Shown in pieces: positions 1-7,626 of a DNA stretch of 22,771 nucleotides. The notes below the pieces were generated by a model. That model was given only the letters and a program-made list of their open reading frames with translations. It was not told the DNA's origin and did no database searches. Both the position numbers and the translations under genes were made by a program. How positions within the stretch are numbered: position 1 is the first letter of the stretch; each line of letters starts with the position of its first letter. Location of the stretch: positions 1 to 22,771 of the forward strand of contig JAAFHD010000008.1 of the NCBI GenBank assembly GCA_013298245.1, in the 5' to 3' direction. The stretch is from Alphaproteobacteria bacterium. GTDB taxonomy: Bacteria; Pseudomonadota; Alphaproteobacteria; Acetobacterales; Acetobacteraceae.

Positions 1-446
1 ATCAGCAGCAGCGCCGCGCCGATCACGCCGGCGGCGGACGGCAAGATCCAGCGTCTGCGTGGGGGCGGGGCGGGGGGCGTTGCGGGTGCGGCTTCCGGGG
101 CTGCGCGCGCCTCCAGCGCGGGCGCATAGTCGCCCGGGCCAAGCAGGACGCGCCACGGGTCATTGGCACCTTCAGCGGCGTAATAGTCTTCGATCAGCTT
201 GCGCAGGCGGCGCATGGCCACGCGCGCGGAAGGGTCGGCGGCGGGGTCGAAATCGGCGGGCTTGCCGAGCGCTTCGGTCGCGATGGTGTAGCCCTTCAGC
301 CGCTCGCCTTCGCCCGCCAGCACGCGTTCGACCAGATAGCGCAGCAGCGCGCGCGCCTGGCGGGAGGCGCGGAACGTCTCCGACCCCTCGATCCGCGCAA
401 GCGCGTCGAGGAAAGCGGCCGGTTCCGGCGGGGGCGCATCCTGCAT
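1..446 (-). CDS. Membrane-anchored regulator with N-terminal TolB/TPR-associated domain (partial, 5' end only)
   Basis: The minus-strand frame is open from an ATG at 446-444 to the window edge (148 complete codons), so only the N-terminus is visible. Residues about 9-105 hold the pattern F-x-x-S-x-x-x-x-x-L-L-R-Y-L-V-E, then LKGYTIATEALGKPADFDP, then a basic stretch (VAMRRLRKLIEDYYA) and a WRVLLGPGDYAP end. I know this domain from the N-termini of alphaproteobacterial proteins carrying TolB-like propeller, TPR or adenylate-cyclase modules, where it resembles a winged-helix DNA- or protein-binding domain. A Pro/Ala-rich linker follows, then RRRW and a hydrophobic run (LPSAAGVIGAALLL) that looks like the start of a transmembrane helix. 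This suggests a cytoplasmic sensor-like domain tethered to the membrane with an output domain outside the window. It is divergent from the FAH gene. The exact C-terminal function cannot be told. Confidence 0.72.
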   Translation of the reverse strand, partial: MQDAPPPEPAAFLDALARIEGSETFRASRQARALLRYLVERVLAGEGERLKGYTIATEALGKPADFDPAADPSARVAMRRLRKLIEDYYAAEGANDPWRVLLGPGDYAPALEARAAPEAAPATPPAPPPRRRWILPSAAGVIGAALLL

Positions 447-555
447 TCAGCATACTGTGCCGTAGAACCAAACATGAAGAAACAGAAATCCTGCGCCCTT
501 GCGCGCTGCGCCCGCGCTGCCAATCTCGGCGCCCATTCGCGAAGGGAGAGAGGCG
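447..555. promoter_or_regulatory. Divergent intergenic region, likely promoters for both flanking genes
   Basis: This 109-bp gap separates two divergent starts (446 minus, 556 plus). Positions about 450-490 are clearly less GC-rich than the surroundings (catactgtg, gaaccaaacatgaagaaac). On the minus strand a weak TTCATG/TATGCT pair with 18-bp spacing lies close to the start, but it is too degenerate to assert. A purine-rich Shine-Dalgarno run (GGGAGAGAGG, 544-553) precedes the plus-strand ATG. No operator palindrome was found. Confidence 0.4.
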
Positions 556-1407
556 ATGAAGCTGCTGCGTTACGGCCCCAAGGGCCATGAAAAACCGGGC
601 ATGCTGGATGCGGGCGGCACCATCCGCGACTTGTCGGGCATCGTCGCGGATATCGCGGGTGATGTGCTTTCGCCCAATGGGTTGAAGAAGTTGGCGGGAA
701 TTGATCCGGCCAGCCTTCCGGCCGTGGTGGGCAATCCTCGGCTCGGCTGCCCGGTGTCTGGGTTTTCACAGCTGGTCTGCATCGGGCTGAACTACGCGGA
801 CCACGCTGCGGAGACGGGCGCGCCGATCCCCAAGGAACCCATCGTGTTCCTCAAGGCCAATGGCGCGATCAGCGGGCCGGATGATGATGTGATCGTGCCC
901 AAGGGCTCGCGCAAGCTGGACCATGAGGTGGAGCTGTGCATCGTGATCGGCCAACGCGCGCAATACGTGCCGGAGAACCGCGCGCTGGAATACGTGGCGG
1001 GCTACGCGGTCGGCAATGATGTGAGCGAGCGCGAATGGCAGGCCGAACGCGGCGGGTCCTGGGACAAGGGCAAGGGTGCGGATACCTTCGGGCCGGTCGG
1101 GCCATGGCTGGTGACGGCCGATGAAGTGCCGGACCCGCAGTCACTGGACATGTTCTGCGACATCGATGGCGTGCGCGCGCAGACCGGCAACACGCGCACC
1201 ATGATCTTCGATGTGAAGACGCTGGTGAGCTATGTCTCACACTTCATCACGCTGCATTCGGGCGACATTATTTTCACCGGCACGCCGCCGGGTGTGCGGC
1301 TGGGGGTCAAGCCGGAACCGGTATTCCTGAAGGCGGGGCAGAGCTTGCGCCTGGGCGTGCAGGGGCTTGGCGTGCAGACGCAGCGCCTGGTCGCGTGGAA
1401 TGGCTGA
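556..1407 (+). CDS. Fumarylacetoacetate hydrolase (FAH) family protein
   Basis: This 283-aa protein belongs to the FAH superfamily of cytosolic Mg/Mn-dependent enzymes that cleave or hydrate 2-oxo acids, as in 2-oxohept-3-enedioate hydratase, ureidoglycolate-lyase-like and acylpyruvase members. The family's metal-binding acidic residues are visible as E124 and E126 in LDHEVEL and D155 in GNDVSERE. The core signatures CIGLNYADHA, IVFLKANGAISGP, SGDIIFTGTPPGV and a C-terminal LGVQ strand are all present. The ATG at 556 was chosen because GGGAGAGAGG lies just upstream and MKLLRYGPKG is the usual N-terminus; the frame stays open upstream to 499 only as a non-conserved extension. The 3' end overlaps the next gene by 8 bp, implying translational coupling and a shared catabolic role. 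The exact substrate cannot be assigned. Confidence 0.9.
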   Translation: MKLLRYGPKGHEKPGMLDAGGTIRDLSGIVADIAGDVLSPNGLKKLAGIDPASLPAVVGNPRLGCPVSGFSQLVCIGLNYADHAAETGAPIPKEPIVFLKANGAISGPDDDVIVPKGSRKLDHEVELCIVIGQRAQYVPENRALEYVAGYAVGNDVSEREWQAERGGSWDKGKGADTFGPVGPWLVTADEVPDPQSLDMFCDIDGVRAQTGNTRTMIFDVKTLVSYVSHFITLHSGDIIFTGTPPGVRLGVKPEPVFLKAGQSLRLGVQGLGVQTQRLVAWNG

Positions 1408-1699
1408 ACCTGTTCTGCTGGTGATGGACTTCCCCGCCCGGGCGCCGGGCGGGGAGGAAAGGTTGGTGCCGCTTGCGGAATCCATCGCGCGCGAACCGGG
1501 GCTGGTCTGGAAGATCTGGACCGAGGCGCCGGGGCGCGCGGGCGGGATCTACCTGTTCGAGCATCGCGCCGCGGCGGAAGCGTATCACGCCATGCACGCG
1601 GCGCGGCTGACGGCGCAGGGCATCGGGCCGATCAACGCGGAATACCGGGGCGTGAACGCGGCGCTGACGCCGATCACGCGCGGGCCTGTGCCTGCCTGA
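1400..1699 (+). CDS. YdhR-like putative monooxygenase (dimeric alpha/beta-barrel)
   Basis: This 99-aa protein matches the E. coli YdhR family, small homodimeric ferredoxin-like-fold proteins proposed to be cofactor-free monooxygenases acting on aromatic or polyketide-like compounds. The conserved run LAESIAREPGLVWKIWTE, then AGGIYLFE, AEAYHAMHAARL and the ending NAALTPI align with YdhR over nearly its full length. The ATG at 1400 overlaps the last 8 bp of the FAH gene; an upstream in-frame start at 1367 would add 11 unrelated residues. Pairing with an FAH enzyme suggests a short degradation step in which an oxygenated ring-derived product is hydrolysed. That pathway link is inference; the family assignment is strong. 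Confidence 0.85.
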   Translation: MAEPVLLVMDFPARAPGGEERLVPLAESIAREPGLVWKIWTEAPGRAGGIYLFEHRAAAEAYHAMHAARLTAQGIGPINAEYRGVNAALTPITRGPVPA

Positions 1700-1705
1700 T
1701 GGACG

Positions 1706-1720
1706 GCGCGCGCGCGCGCG
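1706..1720. repeat. Short alternating (GC)n tract
   Basis: Fifteen bases of strictly alternating G and C lie in the 54-bp gap between the YdhR-like gene and the kinase gene. A further gcgcgc at 1729-1734 could pair with it to form a GC-rich hairpin around GGTATCGG. There is no T-tract, so it is not a classical intrinsic terminator. Confidence 0.5.
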
Positions 1721-1753
1721 GGTATCGGGCGCGCTGCAAACCGGAAGACCACC

Positions 1754-2734
1754 ATGACCGAACCCAGCCTCGATATCCTCGGCATCGGCAATGCCATTGT
1801 TGATGTTCTCTCGCGCGCCGATGACGCCTTCCTGGCTGCGCGCGGTCTGAACAAGGGCGGCATGGCGCTGATCGACACCGCGACCGCCGAACAGCTCTAC
1901 GCCGCGATGGGGCCCGGCATCGAAAGCAGCGGCGGTTCGGCCGCCAATACCTGTGCCGTCGCGGCGGGTCTGGGCGCGCGCGTGGGCTTCCTCGGCAAGG
2001 TCGCCGATGACGCGCTGGGCCGCGTCTTCGCACACGACATCCGCGCCGCCGGCGTGCATTTCCCGACCCCGCCCGTGGCCGGCGCCGCGCCGACCGCGCG
2101 CTGCCTCATCCTGGTCACGCCCGATGCGCAGCGCACCATGAACACCTTCCTCGGCGCCTGCGTCACCTTCGGCGAGGCGGATGTGGACGCGGCGGAAGTG
2201 GCGCGCGCGAAAGTGCTGTATCTCGAAGGCTATCTCTACGACCCGCCGGCCGCGCAAGCCGCCTTCCGCAAGGCCGCGCGAGCCGCGCACGCCGCCGGCC
2301 GCAAGGTGGCGCTGTCCCTCTCGGATGCCTTCTGCGTCGGCCGCCACCGCGACGCCTTCCGCGCCTTCGTGCGCGAGGAAACCGACATCCTCTTCGCCAA
2401 TGAATCCGAAATCCTCAGCCTCTACGAAACCACCGATTTCAACGCCGCGATGGAACAGGTTCGCGCCGAGGTCGACATCGCGGCGCTGACCCGCAGCGAA
2501 GCCGGCAGCGTGATCGTGGCGGGCGCCGCAACCCACACCGCGCAAGCCGTGCCCACCAAGGTCGTGGACACCACCGGCGCTGGTGACGCCTATGCCGCCG
2601 GCTTCCTCGCCGCCCACACGCGCGGCCTGTCCTTGCCCGAAGCAGCCCGCTGGGGCAGCGTCGCGGCCGCCGAAGTCATCAGCCATTTCGGCGCCCGCCC
2701 GCAGGCCGATCTGCGGGCCTTGGTGGGAGCCTGA
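1754..2734 (+). CDS. Adenosine kinase (PfkB/ribokinase family)
   Basis: This 326-aa ribokinase-fold sugar kinase most resembles bacterial adenosine kinases, which phosphorylate adenosine to AMP in purine salvage. The N-terminal DILGIGNAIVDVL strand, the PfkB signature 1 region SSGGSAANTCAVAAGLG (about residues 57-73) and signature 2 DTTGAGDAYAAGFL are present, the latter with the anion-hole GAGD and catalytic base D278. The motif NESEILSLY is the typical mid-domain N-x-x-E motif that helps bind Mg-ATP. GGAAG at 1743-1747 is a good ribosome-binding site for the ATG at 1754. Length is normal. The substrate could be another nucleoside or sugar, but the GxGNAIVD and SGGSAANT pattern is the adenosine-kinase-like variant. 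The next gene starts 3 bp after the stop, so the two are probably co-transcribed. Confidence 0.88.
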   Translation: MTEPSLDILGIGNAIVDVLSRADDAFLAARGLNKGGMALIDTATAEQLYAAMGPGIESSGGSAANTCAVAAGLGARVGFLGKVADDALGRVFAHDIRAAGVHFPTPPVAGAAPTARCLILVTPDAQRTMNTFLGACVTFGEADVDAAEVARAKVLYLEGYLYDPPAAQAAFRKAARAAHAAGRKVALSLSDAFCVGRHRDAFRAFVREETDILFANESEILSLYETTDFNAAMEQVRAEVDIAALTRSEAGSVIVAGAATHTAQAVPTKVVDTTGAGDAYAAGFLAAHTRGLSLPEAARWGSVAAAEVISHFGARPQADLRALVGA

Positions 2735-2737
2735 AGC

Positions 2738-3199
2738 ATGCGCCTTGCCCTTGTCCTGCTGCTGGCGGCCGCACCCGCGCTCGCCCATCACGGCGAACAC
2801 CACCCGACCGGCCTGGCGCAGCTCGATGCCGGCACGCGTGAGATGCAGCGTGCGCGCCAGAACCCCGCCGCCACCCCCTTCGTGCCGGAACAGAACCGCA
2901 CGGCCGCGCAAGCCGACGCCGCCGGCATCGATGACGCCGCCGGCCTGCTGAACGCTGCCCACGCAGCGCTTCGCGCCCGCCGCACGGCACAGGCGATCGA
3001 ATCCCTGGAACGCGCCGAATCGCGCCTGCTGACGCGCAGCACGCCGGCCAACCGCGCCGGCGTTGCCGTGGACCAAGGCCCCGTCGCGCGCATCGCCGCT
3101 GCACGCCGTGCCGCTTCCGCAGGCGATCTGCAAACCGCTTTGCGTGAAACCGATGCGGCCCTGGTCGCACTCGAACGCCCGCGCCGCCGGCCCCGGTAG
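2738..3199 (+). CDS. Small exported protein of unknown function
   Basis: This 153-aa protein has a clear Sec signal peptide (MRLALVLLLAAAPALA, predicted cleavage after A16). The mature protein begins HHGEHH, a histidine cluster that could bind a metal ion. The rest is Ala/Arg-rich and predicted largely helical: two helical hairpin-like segments (AGLLNAAHAALRARRTAQAIESLERAE and VARIAAARRAASAGDLQTALRETDAALVAL) resemble TPR-like repeats. I do not recognise a named family, although similar small periplasmic proteins occur in Acetobacteraceae. It follows the adenosine kinase by 3 bp. Nothing here predicts an enzymatic role; a structural or metal-related periplasmic role is a guess. Confidence 0.75.
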   Translation: MRLALVLLLAAAPALAHHGEHHPTGLAQLDAGTREMQRARQNPAATPFVPEQNRTAAQADAAGIDDAAGLLNAAHAALRARRTAQAIESLERAESRLLTRSTPANRAGVAVDQGPVARIAAARRAASAGDLQTALRETDAALVALERPRRRPR

Positions 3200-3215
3200 C
3201 GCGCGCCCGCGCGCG
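3200..3215. repeat. Perfect GC-only inverted repeat
   Basis: CGCGCGC (3200-3206) and its exact reverse complement GCGCGCG (3209-3215) are separated by two bases. The repeat starts immediately after the stop codon of the small exported protein gene and ends 5 bp before the first ATG of the Bug gene. It could form a short hairpin in mRNA. No T-run follows, so a terminator call is not justified; it may affect ribosome access to the Bug start. Confidence 0.45.
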
Positions 3216-3220
3216 ACGGC

Positions 3221-4189
3221 ATGTTGCGCGGCATGACACCTCGCCGCGCCCTTCTCCTCGCCCCGCTCGCAACACCTGCCTTCGCGCAGGCGCCCTGGCC
3301 CAACCGGCCTGTGCGCGTCATCAACCCCTATGCGCCCGGCGGCACCACCGACATCATCATGCGCCTGATGGCCGAGCGCCTGGAACGCGCGCTGGGCCAG
3401 CCCTTCATCATCGAAAGCCGTGGTGGCGCGGGCGGTGCGATCGGCACGGCGGCCGGCGCGCAGGCGACCGACGGCCACACCCTTGTCGTCACCAACACCG
3501 GCCCGCTTTCGGTTGCCCCCGCGCTGCCCAATCCGCCGCCCTATGACCCCGCGCGCGCCTTCACCTACATCACCATGTTCGGCGGCGCGCCCATCCTGAT
3601 CGCGGTGCGCAACGCAGCCCCCATCAACACCGTCGCCGACTACATCGCCGCCGCCCGCGCGCGCGCGGAGGCGATGAGCTACGGCACCTCCGGCGTCGGC
3701 TCGATCGGCCACCTCGCCGGCCTGGTGTTCGAAGGTGCGACCGGCACGCGCATGCTGCACATCCCCTTCCGGGGCGCGTCGGAGGCCGAAGTCGCGGTGC
3801 TGGGCGGCGAGCCTGTGTCACTGGTCAACACGCTTGGCGCGCATGCCGGCGCGGTGCGCCAGGGTGGCCTGCGCGGCCTTGCCGTCACCAGCGCCGAACG
3901 CGTGCCGAGCTTCCCCAACATCCCGACACTGGTCGAATCGGGGCTGGCTGGTGCGGTCGTCACCAACTGGTTCCTGCTGGCGGGCCCGGCCTCCATGCCG
4001 GCGGAATACGCGGCGCGCATCAACGCCGTCTGTCAGGCCGCGATGGCGGAACCAGCGGTGGCGGAGCGCTTCGCACAGATGGGCCTGGTCTCGCTCGGCA
4101 ACCTCTCGGGCGCGCAAATCCGCGATTTCGTGGCGGCCGAAGCGGCGCGTTGGGCGCCGCTGGTGCGTCAGGCCGGCATTACCGGTTGA
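3221..4189 (+). CDS. Bug-family (TctC-like) periplasmic solute-binding protein 1
   Basis: This 322-aa protein is a Bug/TctC-family extracytoplasmic receptor, normally the binding component of tripartite tricarboxylate transporters for carboxylates or similar anions. A signal peptide ends near A22 (ATPAFA-Q). The mature part shows the family signatures NRPVRVINPYAPGGTTDIIMR, LGQPFIIESRGGAGGAIGTAA, MSYGTSGVGSIGHLAG, HIPFRGASEAEVAVLGGE, LRGLAVTSAERVPSFPNIPTLVESGL and a closing helix. Two starts are possible: 3221 or the in-frame ATG at 3233 (MTPRR), which gives a more conventional short signal peptide. No TctA or TctB membrane subunit is adjacent, so it either shares a distant permease or has a sensing role. 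A second Bug gene follows after 31 bp. Confidence 0.9.
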   Translation: MLRGMTPRRALLLAPLATPAFAQAPWPNRPVRVINPYAPGGTTDIIMRLMAERLERALGQPFIIESRGGAGGAIGTAAGAQATDGHTLVVTNTGPLSVAPALPNPPPYDPARAFTYITMFGGAPILIAVRNAAPINTVADYIAAARARAEAMSYGTSGVGSIGHLAGLVFEGATGTRMLHIPFRGASEAEVAVLGGEPVSLVNTLGAHAGAVRQGGLRGLAVTSAERVPSFPNIPTLVESGLAGAVVTNWFLLAGPASMPAEYAARINAVCQAAMAEPAVAERFAQMGLVSLGNLSGAQIRDFVAAEAARWAPLVRQAGITG

Positions 4190-4220
4190 ACCGCAAGGCG
4201 CGGCGCGCCAGCATCGTCCG

Positions 4221-5171
4221 ATGCAACGCCGCGCCACCTTCACTCTGCCTTTCCTCGCCGCACCCGCGGCCGCGCAAACGCGCTTCCCCGACCGCGCGAT
4301 CCGCCTGATCGTGCCCTGGACCGCGGGTGGCCCGGCGGATGTCGGTTTCCGCGCTTTGGGTGAAATCGCCGGCCGGCGTCTTGGCCAGCCTGTGGTGGTC
4401 GAAAACCGCGCGGGTGCCGCTGGAATCCTCGGCGCCATGGCGCTGCAGGAAGCCCGCCCCGACGGCCACACGATTTCCCAGATGCATGTCGGCGTGGTCC
4501 GCCAGATGCTGCTGAACCCGCGCCCGCCCTATCACCCGATCGACGACCTCACCTACATCCTGCAGATCACCGGCTTCATCATGGGCTGCGTGGTCCGCGC
4601 TGACAGTCCGCACCGCACGCTGCCCGAACTTCTGGCGCATGCGCGCGCCAACCCGGGCCGCCTGAACTACGGCACGCTCGGCACCGGCAGCACGCAGCAT
4701 CTGGTGATGGAACGCATCGCCCTCGCGCGGGGCATAACCTGGACGCACGCGCCCTATCGCGGCACCGCCGATACGCTGCGTGCGCTGCTGGGTGGCGAGA
4801 TCGACTTCGCCTCGGAAAGCTCTGGCTGGGCGCCCTTGGTGCAGTCGGGCCAGCTGCGCCTGCTGGCGGTCTATGGCACGGAACGCGCGCGGCGCTTCCC
4901 CGATGTGCCGACGCTGCGCGAACTTGGCATTGATGTCGCGATCGACAGCCCGGGCGGCCTGATCGGCCCGCGCGGGATGGATGCGGGCGTGGTGCGCGCA
5001 CTCGCCGAGGCCTTCACCGAGGCCGCGCGAGTCCCCGCGCACATGCAAATCCTGGAACGCCTGGACCAGCCGCTGCTGCTGGCCGATGGCGCCACATACC
5101 GGGAGCTGATGCGCCGCACGATGGAAGAAGAACGCACGCTGCTGCGCCAGCTGAACATGCTGCCCGCCTGA
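4221..5171 (+). CDS. Bug-family (TctC-like) periplasmic solute-binding protein 2
   Basis: This is a second Bug/TctC-family receptor of 316 aa, clearly diverged from its upstream neighbour but with the same fold markers: [95 protein letters not shown]. The signal peptide is short ([18 protein letters not shown], cleavage after A18). The ATG at 4221 was chosen because the signal peptide starts there; the same frame stays open far upstream inside the first Bug gene, but that part is a shadow. The stop is followed after one base by the start of a hybrid sensor kinase, which suggests the two are translated together and that the Bug protein may present ligand to the kinase. Ligand unknown. Confidence 0.9.
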   Translation: MQRRATFTLPFLAAPAAAQTRFPDRAIRLIVPWTAGGPADVGFRALGEIAGRRLGQPVVVENRAGAAGILGAMALQEARPDGHTISQMHVGVVRQMLLNPRPPYHPIDDLTYILQITGFIMGCVVRADSPHRTLPELLAHARANPGRLNYGTLGTGSTQHLVMERIALARGITWTHAPYRGTADTLRALLGGEIDFASESSGWAPLVQSGQLRLLAVYGTERARRFPDVPTLRELGIDVAIDSPGGLIGPRGMDAGVVRALAEAFTEAARVPAHMQILERLDQPLLLADGATYRELMRRTMEEERTLLRQLNMLPA

Positions 5172-5172
5172 G

Positions 5173-7626
5173 ATGGCAGTCTCGCGAAACCGGCGCTTCA
5201 GCCCGCCTAAGACCTGGCGCATGTTCGGCGCCGCCACGCTTGTGGTGCTGGCGGGCCTGGCCGTCAGCTGGTGGAGCATCACCCACCGCACGCGGGACGC
5301 CGCGGTCGAGGATGCGCGCGCGCTGACGCGCAACCTCTCCCTCGTGGTGACCGACCAGGTCGGGCGCGGCGTGCAATCGATCGAGGCGCTGCTGGCCGAG
5401 ATCATCCGCGCTGGTGATACCGAACCACTGGCCGGCCTGCCGGCCGAATTGCCGCTCTCTCGCGCCATCATCTGGACCGATGCCGGCGGCCGCGTGCGGC
5501 GCTCCACGGAACCCACGCTGATCGACTTCCAGCTGGCTGATCGCGAATGGTTCCGCACGCTGCGCCTCTCGCCGCAGGCAACGCGTTTCGGCGTGGTGGA
5601 ACCGGGCCGCTTCCTCGCGGTGGGCGAACGCAATGTGCAGCAGGTGGGCCAGTGGAGCATCCCGCTGGCGGTCGCGCGGCGTGACGCGGCCGGTGAGTTT
5701 GCCGGCGCCGTGGTGGCATTGCTGGACCCCGAACAACTGGTGGCATTGGCGCGCCGCACCACCCAGGGTTTCGGCGTCACGGTGCGGTTTTCCGGCGCCA
5801 ATGGCGCGCTGCTGGCGCGCACCGATGGTGGTGCCGCGGGCATCGGGTTGATCCACCCGGGTGCGTGGATTTTCCGCGACTTCATGCCGCGCCGCGACAG
5901 CGGCCAGCACAGCGGCACAGACATGGCAGGCGCCGAGGTCCTGGCCGCATTCGCCACCATTCCGCAGGGGTTGATGGTGGTGGAAGTGGCCCGCCCGCGC
6001 GAGGCTGTGCTGGCCGCGACCGCGCCACTATCGGCCGCATTGGCCACCGCGATGGGGTCCATGGGGCTGCTCGTGTTGCTCGCCTTCTCACTGCTGGTGC
6101 GCCAATCCAACGCGCTGGAGCGCCAAGGCAAGGCGCTGGTCGAACAGGAACGCGCAGCACATGCCGGCGGCATCGCGAAGGAGGAATTCCTGGCCTCCAT
6201 GAGCCATGAGATCCGCACGCCGATGAATGGCGTGATCGGCATGACCAGCCTGCTGCTGGACACCAAACTGGACAGCGTGCAGCGCCGCCACGCGGAGACC
6301 ATCCAGGCCAGCGCCGAACACCTTTTGATGCTGCTGAACGACATTCTGGACTTGTCGAAGCTGGAAGCCGGCCAGGTCAGCCTGGAACGCACGCCATTCG
6401 ACCCGGAGGCCGAAGTGGCGACGATACTTGAGCTGTTCGCACCACGCGCGGCTGCGCGCGGCGTGGAGGTGATCGGCGCGCTGGATCCCACGCTGCCGCC
6501 GCGCGTGCTGGGCGATGCCGGGCGCTTCCGGCAGATCCTTTTCAACCTGGTCGGCAATGCGGTGAAGTTCACCGAACACGGCTTCATCGAGGTCCGCATC
6601 ACCGCGCGCAATGAAGGCGCGCAGGTGCGCCTGGTCTGCGACGTGGCCGATAGCGGTGTAGGTCTGGAGCCCTCGCAAATCCCCCATCTGTTCGAGCGCT
6701 TCACCCAGGCCGATGCGTCGATCCGGCGCAAATTCGGCGGCACCGGGCTCGGGCTTTCCATCTGCAAAAGACTGGTCGAACAGATGGGCGGCGAGGTCTC
6801 CGCGCGGCCGCGCGATGCCGGCCTGCCGCGTGGTGGCGGCAGCGTGTTCAGCTTCAGCGTGTTGATGGGCCGCAGCGCGGAAGCGCGCCCCGAAGTGGTG
6901 CCCGCGCTGGGTGACGCCGTCGTATTGCTGCTGCTGGAATCCGCGCGGGTGCGCGATGCGGCGGCGGCCAGCGTCACCGCGATCGGCGCCCGCGCGCTGC
7001 CCGCTGGCAGCGTTGCGCAGGCCGAGGCGCTGGCGCGTACACACCGCCCCGCCTTCGCCGTGATCCCGGCGGAAGCGCGCGCGGCCATCGCCGCCGCCAG
7101 CCCCACGACGCGGTGCATCATCCTGGCGGGTGCTGCCGATTCCAACGCGGCAGAGGCGGCGCTGCTCAAGCCCATCCTGCCGCGCCGCCTGCGCGAAGCG
7201 CTGCTGGGCATCGAGGCATCAGCGCCGGTTGCCACGCCGACGCGCGCGGTCGGGCGCATCCTGCTGGTCGAGGACAACCCCACCAACCAGCTGGTCATGC
7301 GCGGCATCCTCGACGCCGCCGGCGCAGAGGTGGAACTGGCGACGAATGGCGCCGAAGCCGTACAGGCCGCGCGCCGCCAGGCCTATGCGATCATCCTGAT
7401 GGATGTGCAGATGCCGGTGATGGATGGGCTGGAAGCGACGCGCCAGATTCGCGCGATCGACGGGCCCAATCGCACCACGCGCATCATCGGCCTGACCGCT
7501 GCGGCCGGCGATGAATACCAGGCGCAATGCATGGAGGCCGGCATGGATGACTACCTGACCAAGCCGGTGCGCCGCGCGCTATTGCTGGAGCGCCTGGGCA
7601 TCACCAACGCGCAGGCTGGTCAGTGA
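5173..7626 (+). CDS. Hybrid sensor histidine kinase with degenerate and intact receiver domains
   Basis: This 817-aa inner-membrane hybrid kinase has TM1 at about 17-37, a periplasmic double-PDC/Cache-like sensor at about 38-285, TM2 at about 291-311 and a helical linker (no clear HAMP). HisKA follows with phosphoacceptor H345 in [13 protein letters not shown], then HATPase_c with N box ([13 protein letters not shown], about 457-469), G1 ([10 protein letters not shown]), F (LFERFTQAD) and G2 ([16 protein letters not shown]). A segment at about 581-675 looks like a receiver that has lost its phosphoacceptor Asp while keeping a KP motif at K666. The C-terminal receiver is intact (acidic pair E700/D701, phosphoacceptor D744 in [12 protein letters not shown]797 in TKP). 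No separate response regulator or HPt gene is adjacent. Its last 48 bp overlap the convergent P450 gene. Confidence 0.92.
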   Translation: MAVSRNRRFSPPKTWRMFGAATLVVLAGLAVSWWSITHRTRDAAVEDARALTRNLSLVVTDQVGRGVQSIEALLAEIIRAGDTEPLAGLPAELPLSRAIIWTDAGGRVRRSTEPTLIDFQLADREWFRTLRLSPQATRFGVVEPGRFLAVGERNVQQVGQWSIPLAVARRDAAGEFAGAVVALLDPEQLVALARRTTQGFGVTVRFSGANGALLARTDGGAAGIGLIHPGAWIFRDFMPRRDSGQHSGTDMAGAEVLAAFATIPQGLMVVEVARPREAVLAATAPLSAALATAMGSMGLLVLLAFSLLVRQSNALERQGKALVEQERAAHAGGIAKEEFLASMSHEIRTPMNGVIGMTSLLLDTKLDSVQRRHAETIQASAEHLLMLLNDILDLSKLEAGQVSLERTPFDPEAEVATILELFAPRAAARGVEVIGALDPTLPPRVLGDAGRFRQILFNLVGNAVKFTEHGFIEVRITARNEGAQVRLVCDVADSGVGLEPSQIPHLFERFTQADASIRRKFGGTGLGLSICKRLVEQMGGEVSARPRDAGLPRGGGSVFSFSVLMGRSAEARPEVVPALGDAVVLLLLESARVRDAAAASVTAIGARALPAGSVAQAEALARTHRPAFAVIPAEARAAIAAASPTTRCIILAGAADSNAAEAALLKPILPRRLREALLGIEASAPVATPTRAVGRILLVEDNPTNQLVMRGILDAAGAEVELATNGAEAVQAARRQAYAIILMDVQMPVMDGLEATRQIRAIDGPNRTTRIIGLTAAAGDEYQAQCMEAGMDDYLTKPVRRALLLERLGITNAQAGQ

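Noticed and set aside
1706..1740. Intrinsic terminator after the YdhR-like gene.
   Set aside because: A GC-rich hairpin is possible but no T-tract follows; the downstream gene is close and on the same strand.
1307..3760. An 817-codon open frame on the minus strand opposite the YdhR, kinase, exported-protein and Bug genes.
   Set aside because: It spans several well-supported plus-strand genes, is Gly/Arg/Ala-rich without domains, and is expected in GC-rich DNA where antisense frames lack stops.
3735..4220. An apparent long N-terminal extension of the second Bug protein.
   Set aside because: It lies inside the first Bug gene in another frame, and a proper signal peptide begins at 4221.
3221..5171. 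A recent tandem duplication of the Bug genes.
   Set aside because: The two proteins share only family-level motifs and differ through most of their length, so any duplication is ancient or they were acquired separately.
4179..7307. A 1042-codon open frame on the minus strand opposite the second Bug gene and the kinase.
   Set aside because: Ser/Arg/Ala-rich low-complexity translation and complete overlap with a clear hybrid kinase; antisense artefact of codon bias.
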